Below, piece by piece: positions 17,017 through 24,680 of a stretch of DNA of 38,110 nt. The position numbers were made by a program, and so were the translations under genes. The DNA is from Crocinitomicaceae bacterium. GTDB lineage: Bacteria > Bacteroidota > Bacteroidia > Flavobacteriales_D > Crocinitomicaceae. The stretch covers positions 1-38,110 of the forward strand of contig JAKVAQ010000035.1 in NCBI GenBank assembly GCA_022447665.1. The letters run 5' to 3'. Under the pieces are notes generated by a model, which had not been told where the DNA came from, searched no databases, and was given only the letters and a program-made list of their open reading frames with translations. Every line of letters starts with the position of its first letter. The first letter of the stretch is position 1.

Positions 17017-17888
17017 ATGATAGACCTAACCCAAATATTAAAGTACCTTCCTTCTGAAAGAATATCAGATTTAGAGTACATTGGGCAAACAATTTTAGAT
17101 ACTGAACGTGCGCAAATTATTTTACTTTTGGAAGTTATGCCCGTGGCGATTATAAATTAAAGCGAGGTGCAGTACAAGGAAAGAAAAGTGATCTTGGTAT
17201 TTTGATTGTTACAGAGGATAGCGCAAGTAAACGTAAACTTGTCGGTTAACTTCGGAATGCTTTTACAGATTCGGAAATTGTTGTACAAACATTAGTTGTC
17301 GCAATCAATACTGTTAATCAGGCATTGGAATAAAATCAATATTTCTATTCGGATATCAAGAAGGAAGGTATTGTGTTATATAATTCAGATCGTTTTGACT
17401 TTGCTTCTTTTAATGATTTCTCTCGAACCCGCAGAAGAGAGATTGCTGAAGCCGATTTTGAAAAATGGTATGGTGATGCAAAAAAAGCAATTAAAGGATT
17501 TAATTTTTACATATCAGAAAAAGACCTTGTTTGGGCCTCATTTATGCTTCAACAATCAGTAGAAATGTGTTACACTGCTATTGAAATGGTTTTTAGTCAT
17601 TATAACATGCATGAGCATAATTTATTAGCGTTACGTGATAGGAATGTAAAATATCATGTTCGTTTAAAGGGTATTTTTCATTATGATGATGAAGAAAAGA
17701 GGAAGTTGTTTGATCTGCTGAACTATGCTTATATCGGTGGTCGTTACAAAAATGAGAAAGAGTTTCCTGTAGATATTGATAAAATTGAATTTTGGAAGCA
17801 GGAGACAGAAATGTTTTTGAAATTAACGGAGGAGATTTGTTTGGAGAGGATTGAGGGGTTTCGGGGGATGGAGAAAAGTAAATTCTAG
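17017..17888 (+). pseudogene. Nucleotidyltransferase-HEPN protein, broken
   Basis: From ATG 17017 (MIDLTQILKYLPSERISDLE) the frame runs into the nucleotidyltransferase core and breaks at a T-run (17126-17129). With one T added it continues LLFGSYARGDYKLKRG, the classic GSYARG motif. Two in-frame TAA stops follow (17247-17249 and 17331-17333). The usual SDLDILI metal site reads SDLGILI, a lost aspartate. The 3' half, intact from about 17373, is a HEPN domain ('WASFMLQQSVEMCYTAIEMV', 'LLNYAYIGGRYKNEKEF'). Intact KNTase-HEPN proteins are linked to toxin-antitoxin or AMPylation functions. Here only a HEPN-only product of up to 171 residues could still be made, if a start is used. Confidence 0.8.
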
Positions 17889-17963
17889 AGTAGATTTCTT
17901 TCTTCGTTTAAGTGGTTTTCCAATTTCCACCCAAGAATTTGTATTTTCGGCAAAAAATAAGCT

Positions 17964-19409
17964 ATGAGACCAATAATGCTTGTTGGTACTGGTTCTGACG
18001 TTGGGAAAAGTTGGATTGTTGCAGGTATCTGTAGATGGATGAAAAGAAAGGGATACCAACCTGCACCATTCAAAGCGCAAAACATGTCATTGAACAGTTA
18101 TGCAACACCAGAAGGATACGAAATCGGGCGTGCGCAAGCAGTACAAGCAGAAGCATGTGAAATTCCGTGCTCTACAGATATGAACCCTGTACTCCTAAAA
18201 CCATCTTCTGAAAATCGATCTCAAATTGTATTGAATGGAAAACCAATAGGAGACCAAACTGCGAGAGACTATTTTTTAGGAAACAATAAGCAAAACTTGT
18301 TTGAAGAAGCTAAGCTTGCTTTTAATCGGTTGTCCGTTCAATATGAGCCGATCGTGATGGAAGGTGCTGGAAGCATCAGTGAATTGAATTTGAAACACAG
18401 AGATATTGTCAATATGCGGATGGCAAAGGCGGCAAATGCCTGCGTTTACCTTGTCGCTGATATCGACCGGGGTGGAGTTTTTGGAAGTGTTTATGGGACG
18501 ATCGCGCTTCTTGAGGAGTGGGAGCGAGCTTTACTCAAAGGCATTATCATCAATAAATTCAGAGGGGATGCCGCTTTATTTGAAGATGGAAAGAAAATGC
18601 TAGAGGATCTCACTGGTGTTCCTGTTTTGGGGGTATTACCCTATGCCAAAGACATTGTGATTGAGGAAGAGGATTCTGTGGCGCTGAGTGATCGCAATAC
18701 ACAGGCTCAGGAGGGGGCATTAAATATCGCTGTGGTTCAATTGAACTACATGTCCAACTATACAGATTTTCAGTCGCTCGAACAAGAGGAGGGAGTTTGT
18801 CTTTATTATACGAGGGATCAGAAAGAACTGGAAAAGGCAGATGTTTTGATTCTGCCAGGCTCCAAGAATACCATTGAAGATTTGTTGTCTCTAAAAGAAG
18901 AAGGGGTCGCTGATTTTATCAAATCAAAACACAATAAAATTCCAATTATTGGTATTTGTGGAGGGTATCAAATGCTTGGAAAGCGAATCAGTGATCCGCA
19001 TCAGGTTGAATCGGATAAGGGTGTCGTTGAAGGGCTCGGAGTTTTTAATATTGAAACGGTGATGACCAGAAAGAAACAAACACTTCAGCGTCAGTTTCGC
19101 TTTAAAAATAAATCCAAGGTCTGTGTTGGGTATGAAATCCATATGGGAGAAACAAGTAGCCCCAAAGGTTTACACTTGAATATGGTGGACGGTGAGCCGG
19201 AAGGCTATTATGATGGAAAAATGAGTTGGGGAACCTATATGCATGGCATTTTTGATAATGTTGAGGTGGTCAACGAATTATTACGATTAAAATATCCCGA
19301 TCGAAAGACGTTTGATTATCAGTCGTTTAGACAAGGCCAATATGAACAGCTTGCTGATTTAGTTGATCATCACCTCGATATGGAAGCCATTCTAAAAGAC
19401 ATTCAATAG
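17964..19409 (+). CDS. cobQ: Adenosylcobyric acid synthase (glutamine-hydrolysing)
   Basis: A 481-residue cytoplasmic enzyme (CobQ, called CbiP in the anaerobic pathway) that amidates four side chains (b, d, e, g) of adenosylcobyrinate diamide to give adenosylcobyric acid, using ATP and glutamine. Residues 1-235 are the dethiobiotin-synthetase-like ATPase with P-loop GTGSDVGKS (8-16) and 'PFKAQNMSLNSY'. Residues about 250-481 are a class I glutamine amidotransferase-like domain with Cys332 in GICGGYQMLG and His427 in GTYMHGIFDN. Length is normal. It opens the B12 cluster 75 bases after the pseudogene; the next gene follows by 4 bases. Only weak -7-like sequence (TATTTTCG, 17942-17949) precedes it. 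Confidence 0.95.
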   Translation: MRPIMLVGTGSDVGKSWIVAGICRWMKRKGYQPAPFKAQNMSLNSYATPEGYEIGRAQAVQAEACEIPCSTDMNPVLLKPSSENRSQIVLNGKPIGDQTARDYFLGNNKQNLFEEAKLAFNRLSVQYEPIVMEGAGSISELNLKHRDIVNMRMAKAANACVYLVADIDRGGVFGSVYGTIALLEEWERALLKGIIINKFRGDAALFEDGKKMLEDLTGVPVLGVLPYAKDIVIEEEDSVALSDRNTQAQEGALNIAVVQLNYMSNYTDFQSLEQEEGVCLYYTRDQKELEKADVLILPGSKNTIEDLLSLKEEGVADFIKSKHNKIPIIGICGGYQMLGKRISDPHQVESDKGVVEGLGVFNIETVMTRKKQTLQRQFRFKNKSKVCVGYEIHMGETSSPKGLHLNMVDGEPEGYYDGKMSWGTYMHGIFDNVEVVNELLRLKYPDRKTFDYQSFRQGQYEQLADLVDHHLDMEAILKDIQ

Positions 19410-19413
19410 GACT

Positions 19414-20427
19414 ATGCTAGAGGGACACGGAGATGATCTTCATAATGTGAACATTGAGCTCAAAGCGAATTTTAGTTCGAATGTTTATCACGGTGGATGT
19501 CCAAGAAAATTAATGAATTTCTTACAAGAAAACTTATTAAAAATAAACAATTACCCATCTCCCGTTGCACATGAACTAAACGTCCTTGCGGCAGGCTTTT
19601 ATGGATTAAATGAGAACGCCTTTCTTTTTACAAATGGCGCAACTGAGGCTTTTTATTTATTGGGTCATGTTTTATCTGGAAAGACGGCTTCAATCGTTGT
19701 ACCTACCTTTTCAGAATATGAAGATGCCTGTTTGTCAAATGATATCAGCATTTACCGAATCGAGGAAAATGAATTGGAAAATGTGGAGACAGATTGCGTA
19801 TTTATCTGCAACCCCAATAATCCAGATGGCAAGATTTGGTCCAGTGATTTCTTATGGAGCTTAGTTCAAAAAAAGCCGCATGTTCATTTTGTGATTGACG
19901 AGGCTTACATTGAATTTACAAAACACGTCACTTCGTTCGTCGAAAAAACCCAATTATGCCAGAACTTAACAGTGGTTCGATCATTAACCAAAACATTTGC
20001 TATTCCGGGGTTAAGATTGGGGTATATTATCTCCAATGGCAGTTTTATTCAGCGATTAAAAGGGAAAAAGATGCCGTGGTCAGTGAATGCCATGGCTGTT
20101 TTAGCAGGGACATTTATCTTTCATAATTATGCAACGCTCCGTTTTGATTTATCATTGCTGCTTGACGAGAAGGAGAAACTTTGGGCAGCAATTCATGCAT
20201 TAGATGGACTGGAATGTCGGCAGTCTTCTACCTCTTATTTTCTGATCAAACTCCATCATGGAAAAGCAAGTGAATTAAAAGAATACCTTCTCATCAATCA
20301 TCAACTGCTCGTGAGGGATGCAACCAATTTTAAAGGATTGGAGGGGGAATACATTCGAGTAGCGACACAAGGAAGCGAACGAAACGAGCTTCTGATCAAT
20401 GGATTAAAATCATGGAGCAAGAATTGA
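19414..20427 (+). CDS. cobD: Threonine-phosphate decarboxylase (CobD/CobC type, PLP enzyme)
   Basis: A 337-residue class I/II aminotransferase-fold protein. PLP residues are visible: 'CNPNNPDG' (Asn about 133), 'VIDEAYIEF' (Asp162), 'VRSLTKTFAIPGLRLGY' with the Schiff-base Lys193 and the phosphate/carboxylate-binding Arg201. The fold is shared with histidinol-phosphate aminotransferase, but the position between cobQ and cbiB points to L-threonine-O-3-phosphate decarboxylase, which makes (R)-1-amino-2-propanol phosphate, the linker attached by CbiB. The gene overlaps cbiB by 16 bases. In Pseudomonas naming this is cobC, and cobD means cbiB. Confidence 0.88.
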   Translation: MLEGHGDDLHNVNIELKANFSSNVYHGGCPRKLMNFLQENLLKINNYPSPVAHELNVLAAGFYGLNENAFLFTNGATEAFYLLGHVLSGKTASIVVPTFSEYEDACLSNDISIYRIEENELENVETDCVFICNPNNPDGKIWSSDFLWSLVQKKPHVHFVIDEAYIEFTKHVTSFVEKTQLCQNLTVVRSLTKTFAIPGLRLGYIISNGSFIQRLKGKKMPWSVNAMAVLAGTFIFHNYATLRFDLSLLLDEKEKLWAAIHALDGLECRQSSTSYFLIKLHHGKASELKEYLLINHQLLVRDATNFKGLEGEYIRVATQGSERNELLINGLKSWSKN

Positions 20428-21392
20428 TCGGTATCGTAATTTTAGTTGTAGCCATTCTTCTGGATACCCTGTTTGGTGATCCTCAGAAGCTACCGCACCT
20501 CATTGTGGGATACGGTAAGTTGATTTCTTTTTTTGAAAAAGGGTTAAATAAAGGGAACCAGAAACTGCTGAAAGGATTGGGGATGGTGATTGTTTTAGTC
20601 ACGTTGTCTTTTATAATCCCTTTCGGGATAATAGCTTATTTTCAACAAGCTGAGTGGTGGATAGCGAACATTCTATTTTCTTCGATGATGCTTTTTTATT
20701 GTTTGGCGAATAAGACATTGGTAAAGGAAGGAAAAGCAGTACTTAAAGTTTTGGAAAAGGAGGGACTTGAAGCAGGTAGGAAAAGACTTTCATGGATTGT
20801 TGGACGTGACACGACTAATTTGGACGAACAGAGCATTAAACGAGCAACATTTGAAACTTTGTCTGAAAATCTAAGTGATGGGGTCATTGCACCATTATTT
20901 TTCTTTGCCTGTTTTGGTGTGCCCGGAGCCATGGCCTATAAAATGATCAACACTTTGGATTCAATGGTTGGCTACAAGAATGAAAAGTATCATTTATTTG
21001 GGAAATTTTCTGCAAAACTAGATGATGTTGTCAATTATATTCCCGCACGATTAACGGCGATTTTTATGTTACTTGTATCGTTTCGATTAGGAGGTCTAAT
21101 ATTTGTTTTTAGAGAAGGGAAAAAACACAGTAGCCCAAATGCAGCATATCCAGAAGCTGCATTGGCCTATATCTTGAATTGTCGATTTGGAGGTCCTAAT
21201 TACTATGGTGGAAAATTGGTTTATAAACCATATATCGGAGAGAATAATCGTCCGATAGAATTTGAAGAAATCAATCGGGTAGCTTCGGTCAACTACAAAA
21301 CGACTTTTTTCACCACCTTTTTAATCATTGGATTGTTTTATTTTCTTCACCTTTACCCGGTATTTGAATTTTCTTTTTGGTGGACAAAATAG
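20412..21392 (+). CDS. cbiB: Adenosylcobinamide-phosphate synthase CbiB
   Basis: A 326-residue inner-membrane protein that joins the aminopropanol phosphate to adenosylcobyric acid. Family motifs: 'LLDTLFGDPQKLPHLIVGYG' near the N-terminus, 'SWIVGRDTTNLDEQSIKRAT', 'ETLSENLSDGVIAPLFFF', 'YKMINTLDSMVGYKNEKY' and 'DDVVNYIPARLTAI'. Hydrophobic segments at about 5-20, 50-70, 75-95, 160-180, 205-225 and 295-315. Length is normal. It overlaps the genes on both sides (16 bases each), showing tight coupling. Confidence 0.95.
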   Translation: MEQELIGIVILVVAILLDTLFGDPQKLPHLIVGYGKLISFFEKGLNKGNQKLLKGLGMVIVLVTLSFIIPFGIIAYFQQAEWWIANILFSSMMLFYCLANKTLVKEGKAVLKVLEKEGLEAGRKRLSWIVGRDTTNLDEQSIKRATFETLSENLSDGVIAPLFFFACFGVPGAMAYKMINTLDSMVGYKNEKYHLFGKFSAKLDDVVNYIPARLTAIFMLLVSFRLGGLIFVFREGKKHSSPNAAYPEAALAYILNCRFGGPNYYGGKLVYKPYIGENNRPIEFEEINRVASVNYKTTFFTTFLIIGLFYFLHLYPVFEFSFWWTK

Positions 21393-21949
21393 AGCGCGTG
21401 TCATTTCTGAAAAAATATATCATTACAGGTATTCCTGGTTCTGGTAAAACGACAATGATTAATCAATTGCAAAAAAGTGGTTACTCAGTCATGCATGAAG
21501 TTTCCCGGTGGGTTATTCAAAATGAGCAAAATAGAGGGTCAGATGGAACTCCTTGGCAAAATATCGAACGATTTACGCAACTCGTTTTTGAGGAGTCTAT
21601 TCAGCGAATAAATACGCAGTCGGAAACGTTGTTCTGTGATCGAAGTCTATTGGACAATATCGCCTATCTTCTAGTTGAAAAGAAAGGAGTGCCAAAAGAA
21701 CTGCTGAATTTTCCATTTCATCAATATTATCAGAAAACTGTTTTTTTCACACCTCCATGGGAGGAGATTTACGAGACGGACGAACAACGTCCGCAAACTT
21801 TTGAATCCTTCTTGGAATTGGATAGAGTGATGCGGAAACTATACCTTGACAAAGGTTTTGACATCATAGATGTTCCACAATTGACCGTGTTAGAACGTTG
21901 TCATTTTATTCAGGATTTTCTTGTGAAGAAGTCGTCAATAAGCGAGTAG
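21377..21949 (+). CDS. Small P-loop NTPase (AAA_28-like) in the cobalamin operon
   Basis: A 190-residue soluble ATPase/kinase-like protein: Walker A 'YIITGIPGSGKTTMINQL' at about residues 13-30, 'HEVSRWVIQNEQ', a Walker B-like 'ETLFCDRSLLDNIAYLL', and 'VFFTPPWEEIYETDEQRPQT', all typical of AAA_28. The start is unsettled: TTG at 21377, GTG at 21380 and GTG at 21398 are all in frame; the last keeps the P-loop and fits the family best. It ends the first block of B12 genes. The function in the pathway is unknown. AAA_28 proteins have been linked to NadR-like or nucleoside kinases, so a nucleotide- or ligand-related step is possible but unproven. Confidence 0.8.
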   Translation: MVDKIERVSFLKKYIITGIPGSGKTTMINQLQKSGYSVMHEVSRWVIQNEQNRGSDGTPWQNIERFTQLVFEESIQRINTQSETLFCDRSLLDNIAYLLVEKKGVPKELLNFPFHQYYQKTVFFTPPWEEIYETDEQRPQTFESFLELDRVMRKLYLDKGFDIIDVPQLTVLERCHFIQDFLVKKSSISE

Positions 21950-21970
21950 AAATCTTGGCGTTATTTTGAT

Positions 21971-21978
21971 TATATTTG
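21971..21978 (+). promoter_or_regulatory. Probable -7 element before the cobalamin riboswitch
   Basis: TATATTTG matches TAnnTTTG, about 14 bases before the first conserved riboswitch bases. No TTG at the correct -33 distance. It would let the lower B12 genes be transcribed separately from the four above. Confidence 0.45.
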
Positions 21979-21984
21979 GACAGC

Positions 21985-22170
21985 TTTTAGGTATCTATAA
22001 AATAGATTTAAAAGGGAACTTGGTGAAATTCCAAGACTGTTCCCGCAGCTGTGAGTTTCCGTTCGAATGGAGTAGAGCAGTAGAACAACAAAAAAGCCAC
22101 TGTTGATTTTATTCAATGGGAAGGTGTTGTCTACTATGGAAATGAGTCAGAAGACCTGCCTGTAAGCGGT
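21985..22170 (+). ncRNA. Cobalamin riboswitch
   Basis: The conserved core is clear: AAAAGGGAACTTGGTGAAAT then CCAAGACTG..CCCGCAGCTGTGA (22010-22054), AAGCCACTGT (22093-22102), GGGAAGGTG (22118-22126) and ATGAGTCAGAAGACCTGCCT (22142-22161). These are the adenosylcobalamin aptamer boxes in the right order and spacing. Binding of B12 should switch off the genes starting at 22331. I see no strong terminator between aptamer and gene, so control is more likely at translation, as is common in gram-negative bacteria; the SD-like AGGAG at 22317-22321 would be the target. Confidence 0.95.
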
Positions 22171-22203
22171 AAATGAGACTTTCGGGATAAAAGTTGATAA
22201 TTC

Positions 22204-22338
22204 ATGCGAGCCTTTGGTGGGCTGGATTGTCCGTTTTATGTTCCTAGTCTTATTAGAAATTATACAAGAATGAATAGCGTTATGTCGCCATTACTTAGTT
22301 CGGTATCTAAAAAGGTAGGAGAAATAAATTATGGGTAA
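22204..22338 (+). CDS. Possible 44-codon leader ORF overlapping the next gene start
   Basis: ATG 22204 opens a frame (starts MRAFGGLDCPFYVPSL, ends KKVGEINYG) that stops at TAA 22336-22338, eight bases inside the following gene. No homology is known to me. It could couple translation to the riboswitch, or it could be chance. Confidence 0.25.
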   Translation: MRAFGGLDCPFYVPSLIRNYTRMNSVMSPLLSSVSKKVGEINYG

Positions 22339-23137
22339 ATCGTTGGAAAAAGTAAAACACACATTTCTTTTTTGTGACGGAGGTTCATGCAGAAAGGCAG
22401 GCGCTGAACAGGTGTCTCGGGCTGCACGGCTTTACCTGAGAAATGAAGAGTTATGGGATGAAGTGCACACCATTAAGACGAGATGTAATGGGAGGTGTGA
22501 GGATGCTCCGACTTGTATTGTGGAGGATGGTCATTTTTGGTATAAAAATCTCAACCCAGAAAAAGTAGTCGAACTCATTAAAAGTCACTGCGAGAATGGA
22601 GAGCCGATAGAAGAATATCTGGTTTATGCCCGTGAATGGGAGCAAGTCCGATCGGATAATGAAAGGGGAACCTTTAAAATTAAACCTTTTGAATGGAAAG
22701 ATGACCCTTACCTTGGTCGCTGTCAAATGACAAAAGGATTAAGTTCGGATCAATATTTACATCCTTTATTTGATTATTTGTATCGAAATGCACCATCTAC
22801 AGTTTATGAAACGGCTCAAGGAGATCAATTGACCTTTTCGGAATTAACTGAAATCAGATTTGAAAAAGATATTGAGCTTGAACTGATCACAGAAAATAAA
22901 GAAATTCAATTGGTAATCGGTCCTGTTCGAAAAGATGAGCCTCATCTGGAGAAAGGAAAGATCCGAAATACCTATTATTTTTATCGGGAAAGTACGGGGC
23001 AAGTTGGTGTTCGTTTTTCAGATAAAAAAAATGAATTAATTGGGCACTTGTTCTTGGGCACATCCGAAGGCAATGCGTGGAGTTATTGCACGCGTGTTCA
23101 ATTACAGAACAATAAACTACAAGAAGTAAGTGTCTGA
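22331..23137 (+). CDS. (2Fe-2S) thioredoxin-like ferredoxin domain protein, first gene under the riboswitch
   Basis: A 268-residue protein. Residues about 10-95 form a thioredoxin-like 2Fe-2S ferredoxin: 'FLFCDGGSCRKAGAEQV' and 'TRCNGRCEDAPTCIVEDG' supply the four cluster cysteines. A 'NLNPEKVVELIKSHCENGEP' helix follows, as in the NuoE/CbiW group. Residues about 110-268 are a beta-rich domain I do not recognise ('CQMTKGLSSDQYLHPLFDYL', 'TYYFYRESTGQVGVRF'). An SD-like AGGAG is present at 22317, unusual for this phylum. The place directly below the riboswitch implies a B12 role, perhaps electron transfer for cobalt reduction or ring contraction. It overlaps the next gene by 8 bases. Confidence 0.8.
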   Translation: MGKSLEKVKHTFLFCDGGSCRKAGAEQVSRAARLYLRNEELWDEVHTIKTRCNGRCEDAPTCIVEDGHFWYKNLNPEKVVELIKSHCENGEPIEEYLVYAREWEQVRSDNERGTFKIKPFEWKDDPYLGRCQMTKGLSSDQYLHPLFDYLYRNAPSTVYETAQGDQLTFSELTEIRFEKDIELELITENKEIQLVIGPVRKDEPHLEKGKIRNTYYFYRESTGQVGVRFSDKKNELIGHLFLGTSEGNAWSYCTRVQLQNNKLQEVSV

Positions 23138-24674
23138 TAGAATAGGCATATTGGGACTTGGTTGGCTCGGAGAGCCACTGGCCGAAGCTCTTTTAGAAGA
23201 GGGATATCATGTGACGGGGTCTTCCACCTCACTCGAGAAAGTGCTGCGTTTATCGTCGAACCCCTATCATATCGTTCGACTGTCTGTCGAATCCGATCAT
23301 ATCGCAGGAGATGCGTCCACCTTTTTTCATGAAGTAGACACCGTAATCATCAATTTTCCGCCAAAACGAATCCCTGAAGTCGAGTCTGTATTTGTAGAAC
23401 AAATTAAGGAGCTCATTCCATTTTTGAAGGATGATATGAACGTGATTTTTATCAGTTCTACATCCGTTTATGGGAATACCAACGATTGGGTAACGGAAGA
23501 TCAGGAAGTCACTCCTGAAAAGGCTTCAGGAAAGGCTTTAGTAAAGGCAGAGTATTTATTGAAGCAACACTGTGGTGATCGTTTAACAATTTTAAGATTA
23601 GCAGGCTTAATAGGTCCGGATAGACATCCAGGGAAATTCTTAGCAAATAAAAGGGAGTTAAAAAATCCCAACGTTCCAGTAAATTTGATTCACTTGGTAG
23701 ATGTTATAGGTTTGATCAAGGAGATTCTGACTAGCAAGACCTTTGGAATCACTCTGAATGGTTGTGCGGATAAACATCCTGAACGTAAAGACTTTTACTC
23801 AAAGGCTGCAAAGCAACTGGGGCTAGCTTCTCCTGTTTTTAGTGGGGAAACTCAGAGGGCATTTAAACTCGTGTCCAATCAAAAGTCGAAAGATGTATTA
23901 AATTACAGCTATCAGTTTGATAACCCTGAAAAAATATTTACAGAAGCAAAGACTGGAGAAATTAAAATTGTTGGCGCAGGTCCAGGTGATATTGGTTTAT
24001 TAACTATTGCAGGATGTAAAGCGATTCAGAAGGCAGATGTTATACTGCATGACAATCTAGTCTCTAAAGATATTCTGGCTATAAATTCAAAAGCGGAATT
24101 AGTCTACGTCGGACGAAAATTTGGAGATCAATCCAATCAGATCGATCGTCAGTTACGCATTAATCAATTATTAGAAAACCATTACTTGGAAGGGAATAAA
24201 GTGGTTCGACTCAAATCAGGAGACCCATATGTCTATGGCAGAGCTGCAGAAGAAGCACGCTATCTGATGGAACGAAATGTGCCTTTTGAAGTAATCCCTG
24301 GTATTTCTGCGGCATTAGCTGCTGCTAATCAATGCAATATTCCAATTACTGAGCGACGTAAATCAAATGCAATATTAATCTGTACAGCACATACTGCAGA
24401 TTACTCATTTGAGCAGTTAAAAGGAATTGCAGGTTTGTTGAAGGCAGGAAATACATTAGCCCTTTATATGGGCTTAAAGAGTCTTGACAAAGTAATCCCC
24501 AAATTGATGGAAGTATGTCAAGATAGTGCTATACCTGTAAATGCCATCTCCAAGGTATCGCGTGATAATCAGGTATTATTGACGTCTACATTGGGAAATA
24601 TTCAGAAAGATTTGAAACAAACACCTCTGGAAATGCCGGTGGTGTTTTTAATCGGGGTAGACCCCATAAGTTGA
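23130..24674 (+). CDS. cobA: Fusion of an SDR-like (YeeZ-type) oxidoreductase and uroporphyrinogen-III C-methyltransferase
   Basis: A 514-residue two-domain protein. Residues 1-270: an NAD(P)-binding Rossmann domain of the extended SDR/YeeZ group (ILGLGWLGEPLAEALLEEG at 7-25, 'FISSTSVYGNTNDW' at 107-120, 'LRLAGLIGPDRHPGKF'), lacking a usual YxxxK pair. Residues 278-514: SUMT, which methylates uroporphyrinogen III at C2 and C7 to precorrin-2, with VGAGPGDIGLLT (281-292), RLKSGDPYVYGR (360-371) and VIPGISAALAAA (388-399). The frame is continuous through the joint. The start is GTG 23130, overlapping the previous gene by 8 bases. No separate Met8/CysG-type precorrin-2 dehydrogenase is visible, so the N-terminal domain might fill that step; this is inference. 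Confidence 0.9.
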   Translation: MSDRIGILGLGWLGEPLAEALLEEGYHVTGSSTSLEKVLRLSSNPYHIVRLSVESDHIAGDASTFFHEVDTVIINFPPKRIPEVESVFVEQIKELIPFLKDDMNVIFISSTSVYGNTNDWVTEDQEVTPEKASGKALVKAEYLLKQHCGDRLTILRLAGLIGPDRHPGKFLANKRELKNPNVPVNLIHLVDVIGLIKEILTSKTFGITLNGCADKHPERKDFYSKAAKQLGLASPVFSGETQRAFKLVSNQKSKDVLNYSYQFDNPEKIFTEAKTGEIKIVGAGPGDIGLLTIAGCKAIQKADVILHDNLVSKDILAINSKAELVYVGRKFGDQSNQIDRQLRINQLLENHYLEGNKVVRLKSGDPYVYGRAAEEARYLMERNVPFEVIPGISAALAAANQCNIPITERRKSNAILICTAHTADYSFEQLKGIAGLLKAGNTLALYMGLKSLDKVIPKLMEVCQDSAIPVNAISKVSRDNQVLLTSTLGNIQKDLKQTPLEMPVVFLIGVDPIS

Positions 24675-24680
24675 AATAGG

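Noticed and set aside
22195-22230. Terminator hairpin in the riboswitch expression platform
   Set aside because: The best stem (AGCC/GGGCT near 22209-22220) is only four to five pairs and has no T-run directly after it.
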